Origin: Bradyrhizobium diazoefficiens USDA 110
GTDB lineage: Bacteria; Pseudomonadota; Alphaproteobacteria; Rhizobiales; Xanthobacteraceae
Direction: 5' to 3'
Assembly (NCBI RefSeq): GCF_000011365.1
Contig: NC_004463.1
Span: 4,326,001-4,390,000 of the forward strand
Length of the DNA: 64,000 nt
The stretch's first letter is position 1. Each line of letters starts with the position of its first letter. The position numbers were made by a program, and so were the translations under genes. Of the stretch, positions 27,976 through 35,238 are shown one piece after another. The notes under the pieces were generated by a model that saw only the letters and a list, made by a program, of their open reading frames with translations, did no database searches and had not been told where the DNA came from.

Positions 27976-27989
27976 GGAAAGCGCTTCCA
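27976..27989. promoter_or_regulatory. possible third LacI-family palindrome before the thiolase gene
   Basis: GGAAAGCGCTTCCA, central CG, 5 of 7 half-site pairs symmetric. It lies 13 bp ahead of the thiolase ATG and touches the Shine-Dalgarno region, so any bound repressor would block initiation. It differs from the other two sites in the outer bases and may belong to another LacI protein or be chance. Confidence 0.3.
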
Positions 27990-28002
27990 AGGAGAAAAGA
28001 CC

Positions 28003-29172
28003 ATGACTGCCAGCATCGTCGGATGGGCGCATACGCCGTTCGGCAAGTTTGACACCGAGACCGTCGAAAGCCTCGTCGTCCGCGTGGCCAATGAGGCGCT
28101 GGCGGATGCCGGCATTTCGGCCGGCGACGTCGACGAGATCGTGCTGGGTCATTTCAACGCCGGCTTCTCGCCGCAGGATTTCACCGCTTCCTTGGTGCTC
28201 CAGGCCGACCCGAAGCTGCGTTTCAAGCCGGCAACCCGCGTCGAGAACGCTTGTGCGACCGGCTCTGCCGCGGTGCACCAAGGCCTGCGCGCGATTGCCG
28301 CAGGTGCGGCCAGGATCGTGCTCGTCGTCGGCGTCGAGCAGATGACCCGCACGCCGGGGCCGGAGATCGGCAAGAACCTGCTCAAGGCGTCCTACCTGCC
28401 CGAGGACGGCGACACGGTGGGCGGCTTTGCCGGCGTGTTCGGCAAGATTGCCAGCTCCTACTTCCAGAAATACGGCGACCAGTCCGATGCGCTGGCGCTG
28501 ATCGCGGCCAAGAACCACAAGAACGGCGTCGCCAATCCCTTCGCCCAGATGCGCAAGGATTTCGGCTTCGAGTTCTGCCGCGCCGAGAGCGAGAAGAACC
28601 CTTACGTCGCCGGCCCCCTGAAGCGCACCGATTGCTCGCTCGTCTCCGATGGCGCGGCGGCGCTGATCCTGGCCGACGCCGAGACCGCCAAGGGCATGAG
28701 CAAGTCGATCGGCTTCCGCGCCACCGCGCACGCCCAGGACTTCCTGCCGATGTCCAAGCGCGACATCCTCCAGTTCGAGGGCTGCACGGTCGCCTGGCAG
28801 CGGGCGCTGGAGAAGGCGGGCGTCGCGCTCACCGATCTCTCCTTCGTCGAGACCCATGACTGCTTCACCGTCGCCGAGCTGATCGAATACGAAGCGATGG
28901 GCCTGACGCCGAAGGGGCAGGGCGCCCGCGCCATCAAGGAAGGCTGGACGCTCAAGGACGGCAAGCTGCCGGTCAATCCGTCCGGCGGGTTGAAGGCCAA
29001 GGGCCACCCGATCGGTGCCACCGGCGTTTCCATGCACGTGATGACCGCGATGCAGCTTGCGGGCCAGGCGCCCGAGGGCATGCAGCTCAAAAATGCAAAA
29101 CTCGGCGGCATCTTCAACATGGGCGGTGCAGCGGTTGCCAACTACGTCTCCGTGCTGGAGCCGCTGAAGTAA
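28003..29172 (+). CDS. acetyl-CoA acetyltransferase / SCP2-type thiolase
   Basis: Thiolase-superfamily enzyme, 389 residues. The nucleophile is Cys84 (VENACATGSAA), with the ETHDCF motif and C-terminal GHPIGATG. It resembles the acetyl-CoA acetyltransferases annotated in rhizobial CoA clusters more than the biosynthetic PhaA type. CAAGGAGAAAAGACC precedes ATG 28003. Its partners downstream are a class III CoA-transferase and a second, cysteine-less thiolase, so degradation of a branched or aromatic acyl-CoA is likely. Whether it belongs to the sugar operon 60 bp upstream is not clear. Confidence 0.9.
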   Translation: MTASIVGWAHTPFGKFDTETVESLVVRVANEALADAGISAGDVDEIVLGHFNAGFSPQDFTASLVLQADPKLRFKPATRVENACATGSAAVHQGLRAIAAGAARIVLVVGVEQMTRTPGPEIGKNLLKASYLPEDGDTVGGFAGVFGKIASSYFQKYGDQSDALALIAAKNHKNGVANPFAQMRKDFGFEFCRAESEKNPYVAGPLKRTDCSLVSDGAAALILADAETAKGMSKSIGFRATAHAQDFLPMSKRDILQFEGCTVAWQRALEKAGVALTDLSFVETHDCFTVAELIEYEAMGLTPKGQGARAIKEGWTLKDGKLPVNPSGGLKAKGHPIGATGVSMHVMTAMQLAGQAPEGMQLKNAKLGGIFNMGGAAVANYVSVLEPLK

Positions 29173-29177
29173 GGCTT

Positions 29178-29214
29178 GTAGGGTGGGCAAAGGCGCGAAG
29201 CGCGGTGCCCACCT
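29178..29214. repeat. hairpin element, family B (GTAGGGTGGGCAAAG)
   Basis: Contains GGTGGGCA and TGCCCACC arms around GGCGCGAAGCGCGG. The same element occurs at 60557-60652. Placed 6 bp after the thiolase stop, it may serve as a terminator or RNA-stability hairpin. Confidence 0.6.
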
Positions 29215-29292
29215 TCTTTCTTTATTGCGCTAGATCATGGTGGCCCCGCCCGGGCCCCTTAAAGCTCTTGATTGATTTGCAGGGAATGCATC

Positions 29293-29499
29293 ATGAGCAA
29301 TGACTACGAAGACTCGCTGTCGATGGACGCACTCAACGATCGCATCGCGATCCTCGAGGACAATATCAGGCAGCTCATCGAGCAGGCCGCGGCCGCTTCC
29401 GGCGAGCAGAACGAGTCGCGCATCGCGGACCGGATCAGCCAGCAGAACGAAGAGCTCGACCGGCTCCTGAAGATCCGGGAATCCCGCGAGAAGAAATAG
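29293..29499 (+). CDS. small coiled-coil hypothetical protein, 68 aa
   Basis: Function not recognised. Highly charged, without hydrophobic membrane segments; heptad-like spacing in DALNDRIAILEDNIRQLIEQAA and again in EELDRLLKIRE predicts a helical coiled coil. Starts with ATG 29293 after CAGGGA; an upstream in-frame ATG at 29272 lacks a ribosome site. Similar small proteins are frequent in Bradyrhizobium genomes between catabolic genes. No link to the adjacent CoA enzymes can be shown. Confidence 0.65.
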   Translation: MSNDYEDSLSMDALNDRIAILEDNIRQLIEQAAAASGEQNESRIADRISQQNEELDRLLKIRESREKK

Positions 29500-29617
29500 C
29501 GGCCGCGCCACCACGCATGCAGCCATACGCCGGCCGCCCTTGCGCGCGCGGCGTCGCTGCCGTTAGCTGGACCGAAATCGCGGGCTGAGCCGAGCCCGCG
29601 CAATCGGGAGCGAACGA

Positions 29618-30817
29618 ATGGGGCCGCTGAAGGGCATCAAGGTCGTCGACATGACCACCGTGCTGATGGGGCCCTATGCGACCCAGATGCTCGGCGACTA
29701 CGGTGCCGACGTGATCAAGGTGGAGTCGCTGGACGGCGACGTCACCCGCCTGATCGGCCCGATGCGCCACGCCGGCATGGGCCCGGTGTTTCTCAACACC
29801 AACCGCAGCAAGCGTTCGATCTGCCTCGATCTGAAGAAGCCTTCGGGGCGCGATGCCGTGCTGCGCCTGCTCCGGGACGCCGACGTTCTCGTCTACAACG
29901 TCCGCCCGCAGGCGATGGCGCGGCTCCAGCTCGGCTATGACGTCGTCTCGGAGATCAATCCGCGCCTCGTCTACGCCGGCGTGTTCGGCTTCGGCCAGGA
30001 CGGGCCCTATGCGGCCAAACCCGCCTATGACGATCTGATCCAGGGTGCCACCGCGCTGCCGGCGCTGATGGCGCAGACGGGCGACGGCGTGCCGCGCTAC
30101 GTGCCCAACGCGCTGGTCGACCGCATCGTCGGCCTCACTGCCGTCGGCGCGATCTGCGCCAGCCTCGTGCACCGCGACCGGACCGGGCGCGGCCAGCGCG
30201 TCGACATCCCGATGTTCGAGACCATGGCCGGCTTCGTCATGGGCGATCACATGGGCGGGCTCACCTTCGAGCCGCCGCTCGACAAGGGCGGCTATGCCCG
30301 CCACCTCTCGCGCGACCGCAGGCCCTACAAGACGTCGGACGGCTATCTCAGCGTCATCGTCTACAATGACAAGCAGTGGGAAAATTTCTTCAAGGCGACG
30401 GGTCGCGACGATCTGCGCGCCGACCCCAAATTCGCGACCTTCGCCGGCCGCGCCAATAATATCGACGTCGTCTATGCCGAGCTCGCCCGCATCTTCGAGA
30501 CGCGCACGACAGCCGAATGGATCGACCTGCTGACCAAGGCCGATGTGCCGGTCATGCCGATGCACGACCTCGCCTCGATGCTGCACGATGAGCATCTCGA
30601 GGCGACCGGCTTCTTCCCGGTCGTGGACCATCCGACCGAAGGCCCGATCCGCAGCATGAAGGTGACGGCGAGCTGGTCGGAGACCGAAGCCGAGACCACC
30701 AGGCTTGCGCCGCGTCTCAACGAGCACGGCGCGGAGATCCTCAAGGAGATCGGTTATTCCGCCGACGAGATCGCAGCCATGGTCCGCGACGGCGTGACGC
30801 GCTCGTTGCCGGAGTAG
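29618..30817 (+). CDS. class III CoA-transferase (CaiB/BaiF family)
   Basis: Moves CoA between carboxylic acids by a covalent Asp intermediate. 399 residues, full length. N-terminal LKGIKVVDMTTVLMGPYATQML with the CoA-binding loop, NRSKRSICLDLK, YDDLIQGATAL, and the C-terminal FFPVVDHPTEG. Start ATG 29618 follows GGGAGCG. Neighbours are thiolases and a DUF35 protein, which fits activation of a carboxylic acid before side-chain breakdown. The acid is unknown. Confidence 0.93.
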   Translation: MGPLKGIKVVDMTTVLMGPYATQMLGDYGADVIKVESLDGDVTRLIGPMRHAGMGPVFLNTNRSKRSICLDLKKPSGRDAVLRLLRDADVLVYNVRPQAMARLQLGYDVVSEINPRLVYAGVFGFGQDGPYAAKPAYDDLIQGATALPALMAQTGDGVPRYVPNALVDRIVGLTAVGAICASLVHRDRTGRGQRVDIPMFETMAGFVMGDHMGGLTFEPPLDKGGYARHLSRDRRPYKTSDGYLSVIVYNDKQWENFFKATGRDDLRADPKFATFAGRANNIDVVYAELARIFETRTTAEWIDLLTKADVPVMPMHDLASMLHDEHLEATGFFPVVDHPTEGPIRSMKVTASWSETEAETTRLAPRLNEHGAEILKEIGYSADEIAAMVRDGVTRSLPE

Positions 30818-30849
30818 GGGAGGAAGCGATGGCGACAATTCTCTCATCC

Positions 30850-30953
30850 GTCATTCCGGGGCGCGACGAAGTCGCGAGCCCGGAATCCATTTATCCTCCG
30901 CCATGCTGCGCGATGGATTCCGGGCTCGGCCCTTCGGGCCGCCCCGGAATGAC
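30850..30953. repeat. palindromic intergenic element, family A
   Basis: Same family as 17450-17556: arms GTCATTCCGGGGC and GCCCCGGAATGAC, inner pair CCCGGAATCCAT/ATGGATTCCGGG. It lies between the CoA-transferase and the second thiolase, leaving only about 17 bp before the thiolase start. Confidence 0.78.
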
Positions 30954-30970
30954 AGCGGAGGGGTAATCGC

Positions 30971-32108
30971 ATGAGCTTCATCACCGGCGTCGGCCTCACG
31001 CCGTACGGCAAGCACGAAGGCTCATCCTCGCTCGACCTGATGAGCAGGGCCGCGCATGCCGCGCTCGACGATGCCGGGCTGAAGCGCGCCGAGATCGACG
31101 GCGTCCTCTGCGGCTACTCCACCGTCTCGCCGCACATCATGCTGGCGACCGTGTTCGCCGAGCACTTTGGTATCCGCCCTTCTTACGCCCATGCCGTGCA
31201 GGTCGGCGGCGCCACGGGGCTGGCGATGACGATGCTCGCGCATCATCTCGTCGAGGCCGGCGTCGCGCGCAATGTGCTCGTCGTCGCCGGCGAGAACCGC
31301 CTCACGGGACAGAGCCGCGACGCCTCGATCCAGGCGCTGGCGCAGGTCGGCCATCCCGATTACGAAGTGCCGCTCGGCCCGACCATTCCCGCCTATTATG
31401 GCCTCGTTGCTAACAGGTACATGCACGAATATGGCGTGACCGAAGAGGACCTTGCTGAATTCGCGGTGCTGATGCGGGGCCCACGCCTGCACCCATCCCG
31501 GCGCGCAATTCCGAGATCCCATCACGGTCGCGGACGTCATGGCCTCGAAGCCGGTCGCGATGCCGTTGAAACTGCTCGATTGTTGCCCGGTGTCGGACGG
31601 CGGCGCGGCCTTCGTCATCAGCCGCGAGCGGACGGGCGAGGCCGGCGTGCGCATCCGCGGCTGCGCCCAGGCCCACACCCATCAGCACGTCACGGCCGCG
31701 CCCGGCTTGAGCGAGCTCGGCGCCGAAATCTCGATCGCGCGCGCCAGGGAGGCCCCCGGCCTTGCGATCTCCGACGTGCGCTACGCCGCGATCTACGACA
31801 GTTTTACGATCACGCTTGCGATGCTGCTGGAGGACCTCGGCCTCGCCGGCCGTGGTGAAGCGGCGGCCCGCGTACGCTCTGGCCACTATGGCCGCGACGG
31901 CGCGATGCCGCTCAACACCCATGGCGGTCTGCTCAGCTACGGTCATTGCGGCGTCGGCGGTGCGATGGCGCATCTGGTCGAGGCGCATTTGCAGATGACG
32001 GGGCGGGCGGCGAATCGCCAGGTGCGCGATGCCTCGATCGCACTGCTGCACGGCGACGGCGGCGTGCTGTCGTCCCATGTCAGCATGTTCCTGGAGCGGG
32101 TGCGATGA
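30971..32108 (+). pseudogene. thiolase-like protein (lipid-transfer type) broken by a one-base frameshift
   Basis: Homology runs in frame from ATG 30971 to about codon 170 (...EEDLAEFAVLMR) and then continues one frame later to TGA 32108 (HACTHPGAQF..., ...GGAMAHLVEAH...). Restoring the frame needs the loss of one C in the GGGGCCC run at 31476-31482. The repaired protein would have about 378 residues, normal for SCP-x type thiolase-like proteins. The residue at the nucleophile place is Gly80 (QVGGATG), not Cys, so it would not be a true thiolase; such proteins pair with DUF35 partners as retro-aldolases. Either a recent pseudogene or a sequencing error. As read, translation would stop at 31858 after 295 residues. 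Confidence 0.85.
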
Positions 32109-32464
32109 GCGAGCGTCTGGCCGACTGGACCACGGGCGAACGGGCCATCACCTTTCAGACCTGCGGCGCATGCGGTCATGTGCAGTATTTCCATCGCGCT
32201 TTCTGCGCGGCCTGCGGTGGGTCCGGCCCATCCGAGCAGCGCGCCAGCGGCAAGGGCAGGGTCTACGCGACCTCGCTGGTCTGCCGCGCCGCCACGCCCG
32301 AGACGCGCGCGCACGTGCCCTACAACATCCTGCTGGTCGATTGTGCCGAGGGTTTTCGTATGATGGCCCACGGCGAGACCGACCTCGCCATCGGCGACGA
32401 GGTCAATGCGAGCTTCAAGCCGTTCGCCGGGAAGCTCGTGCCGTTCTTCACCAAAAGCAAATAG
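32105..32464 (+). CDS. DUF35/OB-fold zinc-ribbon protein, thiolase partner
   Basis: 119 residues: N-terminal rubredoxin-like zinc ribbon with Cys20, Cys23, Cys34 and Cys37 (CGACG ... CAACGG), then an OB fold ending FFTKSK. Proteins of this family bind CoA ligands and form complexes with cysteine-less thiolases, for instance the Ltp2-ChsH2(DUF35) steroid side-chain aldolase. Overlaps the thiolase-like gene by 4 bp (ATGA), so it was translated with it. If the thiolase frameshift is real this partner may now be orphaned. Confidence 0.9.
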   Translation: MSERLADWTTGERAITFQTCGACGHVQYFHRAFCAACGGSGPSEQRASGKGRVYATSLVCRAATPETRAHVPYNILLVDCAEGFRMMAHGETDLAIGDEVNASFKPFAGKLVPFFTKSK

Positions 32465-32472
32465 CGGGATTT

Positions 32473-32559
32473 CGTCATTCGGGGGCGGTCCGGAAGACCG
32501 AGCCTGGAACGGGTATTCTGGGCCTGGCCTGTGCGAGGGCCACCCCGGAACGACGAAAA
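32473..32559. repeat. decayed palindromic element, family A
   Basis: CGTCATTCGGGGGCGG at one end and CCACCCCGGAACGACG at the other are degraded forms of the family A arms seen at 17450 and 30850. Confidence 0.5.
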
Positions 32560-32561
32560 CT

Positions 32562-32605
32562 CTTACAACGCTTACAACTCTTACTAGGCTTACAACTCTT
32601 ACTAG
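32562..32605. repeat. 18-bp tandem repeat with partial third copy
   Basis: CTTACAACTCTTACTAG occurs at 32571-32587 and 32589-32605, with a partial CTTACAAC ahead. AT-rich against a GC-rich background. The last copy includes the stop codon of the minus-strand 33-residue ORF. Confidence 0.8.
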
Positions 32606-32703
32606 CGCCCGTAGAACAAGATGCTGGCGATGACGAGCATCGCCGTCACCGCCAGCATATGCGCGAGCGCTCCCGAGGCCGCCCCCTTGGTGGCTTCCTT
32701 CAT
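32602..32703 (-). CDS. small membrane protein, 33 aa
   Basis: A complete short ORF on the minus strand: ATG 32703, stop TAG 32602-32604, with GGGAGAAAAGG just ahead at good spacing. The product begins MKEATKGAASG and has one hydrophobic helix (LAVTAMLVIASILFYG) ending in Arg, as in single-span small membrane proteins. Family not recognised. The strong ribosome site and clean hydrophobic segment support coding. It lies alone between a repeat region and a 235-bp spacer to the GntR gene, on the same strand as the latter. Confidence 0.6.
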   Translation of the reverse strand: MKEATKGAASGALAHMLAVTAMLVIASILFYGR

Positions 32704-32938
32704 GCCTTTTCTCCCTAGACTTGGGCGTGACTCATCGTTGCGCGGCTAGCGCACCCGACGGCCAATTGTTTTTACTCGGAACACCCCTTGCGAGTATCCG
32801 CCGCGATTTGTCCCCACGCGGCGAATATCGACTGTGCCAAGGTCGATCAGCAATGCGGCGGGATTTTGACTCGATGATGTTGCTCTTGCGGTCGCGCAGC
32901 ACAGGGTTTGCGGAAACTTGCTTCAACCGCGAAAAGTT

Positions 32939-33697
32939 TCACCGGGCCTTCTTGGGAGAATTCGCGGGCGCCTTGGTCGTGGCCATCGATCTGGCATTCG
33001 AAGCCTCCATCAGCGCATCCCTGATGTTGGTGAGGTGACGCGTCATGGCGAGGCTCGCCTTGCGTGGGTTCCTCGCTTGAACGGCTTCGAAGATGGCCTC
33101 GTGATCCCTGCGCCACATGGGACGATAGTCCTCCATCTGCATGTGGTTGTGAATTTCCTGCCAGATGCCGGACTCGGTTTGCGCGCGCCACAGCGAGTCG
33201 CTGATCTGCACCAGCGCGCCGTTCCCCGTCGCCTCGGCCAGCGCCATGTGGAAACGGTGATCCGACGTGTCGGCCTCGCGTCCCTGCGCATGTTCCCAGC
33301 GCATCATGGCGAGCGCTTCGGCGAGCTGCGCGAAGGTGGCTTCGGTGCCGCGCTGCGCCGCGATCGCGGCGATCTGCGGCTCGATGAGCTGGCGCGCTTC
33401 CAGGTTCTCGAACGGCCCGAAACCTTCGAGCGCGTGCACGTCGGGTGCTTCCTGACGACTGATCACATAGACGCCGCTGTTGCTGCGCACCTTCAGCATG
33501 CCGGCCATCGCCAGCGACAGGATGGCCTCGCGCACCGTGGGCCGCGACACGCCAAAGGCCTTCGCGAGATCGCGCTCTGCCGGCAGGCGCTGGCCGATCC
33601 GGTAACTCGCCTGGATCATCGCAGCAATGCGCCGGGCGACGATCTCGAAGCTGCGTTCAGGCTTGGACGGGGGATCGTGCAACATCTTCGTGCTCAT
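32939..33697 (-). CDS. GntR family transcriptional regulator, FadR/FCD type
   Basis: Ligand-responsive regulator, about 252 residues from ATG 33697. N-terminal winged HTH (SFEIVARRIAAMIQASYRIGQRLPAERDLAKAFGVSRPTVREAI), then an all-helical FCD domain with conserved metal-type His (FHMALAEATGN, RDHEAIFEAV, HLTNI). Longer in-frame TTG start at 33721 is possible but less likely. It is divergent from the aminotransferase operon with two TGGTC-type palindromes between them, so it probably controls that operon and itself; the effector is likely a substrate or intermediate of the pathway. Confidence 0.9.
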   Translation of the reverse strand: MSTKMLHDPPSKPERSFEIVARRIAAMIQASYRIGQRLPAERDLAKAFGVSRPTVREAILSLAMAGMLKVRSNSGVYVISRQEAPDVHALEGFGPFENLEARQLIEPQIAAIAAQRGTEATFAQLAEALAMMRWEHAQGREADTSDHRFHMALAEATGNGALVQISDSLWRAQTESGIWQEIHNHMQMEDYRPMWRRDHEAIFEAVQARNPRKASLAMTRHLTNIRDALMEASNARSMATTKAPANSPKKAR

Positions 33698-33741
33698 CAG
33701 CTCTTTATTTGAGTTTGACAAGCTGCCGCACGAAAGCCAAG

Positions 33742-33768
33742 CTGGTCAGACCAATTTGGACTGACCAG
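33742..33768. promoter_or_regulatory. tandem FadR-type operators in the divergent intergenic region
   Basis: TGGTCAGACCA (33743-33753) is a perfect 11-bp palindrome with centre at 33748. A second site TGGACTGACCA (33757-33767, centre 33762) is its near-inverse. The outer bases CTGGTCAG and CTGACCAG also pair across the whole element. TGGTC-N-GACCA is typical of FadR/FCD-type GntR proteins. Confidence 0.7.
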
Positions 33769-33811
33769 TTTCGCACGCGACCGGGGTTGGGAATGCTCCG
33801 TCGGTGGGACG

Positions 33812-35218
33812 ATGGAGGCTGCGCGCGTGTTCGACAGCAAGCCCAATTCAGCCGAGGCGCGCGACATCGCGTTCCATCTGCACTCGCAGACCAACCCACA
33901 GCGTCATGCAGAAATCGGACCGCTGATCATGGCGCGCGGCGAGGGCGTCCATGTCTATGACGCGAGCGGCAAGCGTTATCTGGAAGCGATGGCCGGGCTC
34001 TGGTGCACCTCGCTCGGCTTTTCCGAGACGCGGCTCAAGGCCGCAGCAGCGACGGCCTACGACAAGTTCGGCTTCTATCACAGCTTCAATCACAAGACGC
34101 CGGATAACACGATCGAGCTCGCCGAGAAGCTGGTCGAAATCTCGCCGATCCCGGATGCGCAGGCCTATTTCGCCACCTCAGGCTCGGAAGCCACCGAGAC
34201 GATGGTGAAGCTTGCCTGGGTGTATCACGCGGTTCGTGGCAAGCCCGGGAAGCGGAAGATCATCGCCCGCGATCGCGGTTTCCATGGCTCGACGATCGTT
34301 GCGGCCTCGATGTGCGGCCTGCCGCGCATGCATCGTGAATTCGGCCTCCCGCTCGACGGTTTCCTGCACACGCATTGCCCGGATGCCTATCGCGGCACCA
34401 GGCCGGGCGAGAGCGAGGCGGCGTTCGTCGATCGCCTTGCCGCCGATCTCGAAGCGCTGATCATGGCCGAGGGACCTGATACGATCGCCGCCTTCATCGG
34501 CGAGCCGATCAACGCCGGCGGCGGCATCGTCGTGCCGCCGAAGGGATATTTCGCTGCGATCGAGGCGGTGCTGCGCCGTCACGACATCCTGGTGCTTGGC
34601 GACGAGGTGGTCTGCGGCTTCGGCCGCACCGGCAACTGGTTCGGCTGCGAGACGGTCGGCATGAAGCCGGACATGGTGGCGCTCGCCAAGGGCATCACCT
34701 CGTCCTACTTCCCGATGTCCGCCGTGTTGCTGGGACGTCCGATCCGGGATGCACTCAGCGAGATGAACAAGGGCGGCGAGCTGTTCGGCCACGGTTTCAC
34801 CAATTCCGGACACCCGGTCGGCGCGGCCATCGCGCTCGAAACGCTGAATATCTATCACGAGATGGATGTGGTGCCGCATGTCCGCCGCATGGGCAGCCGG
34901 CTCCGCGCCGGGCTGGAGCAGATCGCGCGGGATTCGCGCATCGTCGGGCAGGTGCGCGGCGAGGGATTGATGATCGGGGTCGAGCTGGTCGCCGCCCCCG
35001 CGACGCGGCAGGCCTTCGATCCCGCGCTGAAGGTCGGCGCGATGTTCGACGCGCTCGCGATCGAGAACGGCCTGATCATCCGCGCGATGGGCGACACGAT
35101 CGGGTTCTGTCCGCCGCTGATCATCGACGAAGCCGGGGTTGACGAGGCGCTCGACCTTTTCGGGCGGACCTTGTTCAGCGCCGAAGCGAAGCTTGCCGAG
35201 AAACGTCCATCCGCGTAA
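33812..35218 (+). CDS. class III (omega) aminotransferase
   Basis: PLP-dependent transaminase of the omega-amino acid/aspartate aminotransferase family, 468 residues. PLP-binding Lys293 (ALAKGITSSYFP), cofactor-phosphate GSEATET near 125, conserved LGDEVVCGFGRTG with the Asp that contacts PLP, and GFTNSGHPVG. Acts on amines or beta/omega-amino acids with pyruvate or similar acceptor; the amine is not readable. First gene of an operon with a solute-binding protein and a dimethylformamidase-like enzyme; the GntR operators lie 45-70 bp upstream of the ATG. Confidence 0.92.
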   Translation: MEAARVFDSKPNSAEARDIAFHLHSQTNPQRHAEIGPLIMARGEGVHVYDASGKRYLEAMAGLWCTSLGFSETRLKAAAATAYDKFGFYHSFNHKTPDNTIELAEKLVEISPIPDAQAYFATSGSEATETMVKLAWVYHAVRGKPGKRKIIARDRGFHGSTIVAASMCGLPRMHREFGLPLDGFLHTHCPDAYRGTRPGESEAAFVDRLAADLEALIMAEGPDTIAAFIGEPINAGGGIVVPPKGYFAAIEAVLRRHDILVLGDEVVCGFGRTGNWFGCETVGMKPDMVALAKGITSSYFPMSAVLLGRPIRDALSEMNKGGELFGHGFTNSGHPVGAAIALETLNIYHEMDVVPHVRRMGSRLRAGLEQIARDSRIVGQVRGEGLMIGVELVAAPATRQAFDPALKVGAMFDALAIENGLIIRAMGDTIGFCPPLIIDEAGVDEALDLFGRTLFSAEAKLAEKRPSA

Positions 35219-35238
35219 CCCGTTGAGGAGACCACAGC

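Noticed and set aside
32562..32605. short direct repeats as a CRISPR array
   Set aside because: Only two full 18-bp units directly abutting with no spacers and no cas genes in the window.
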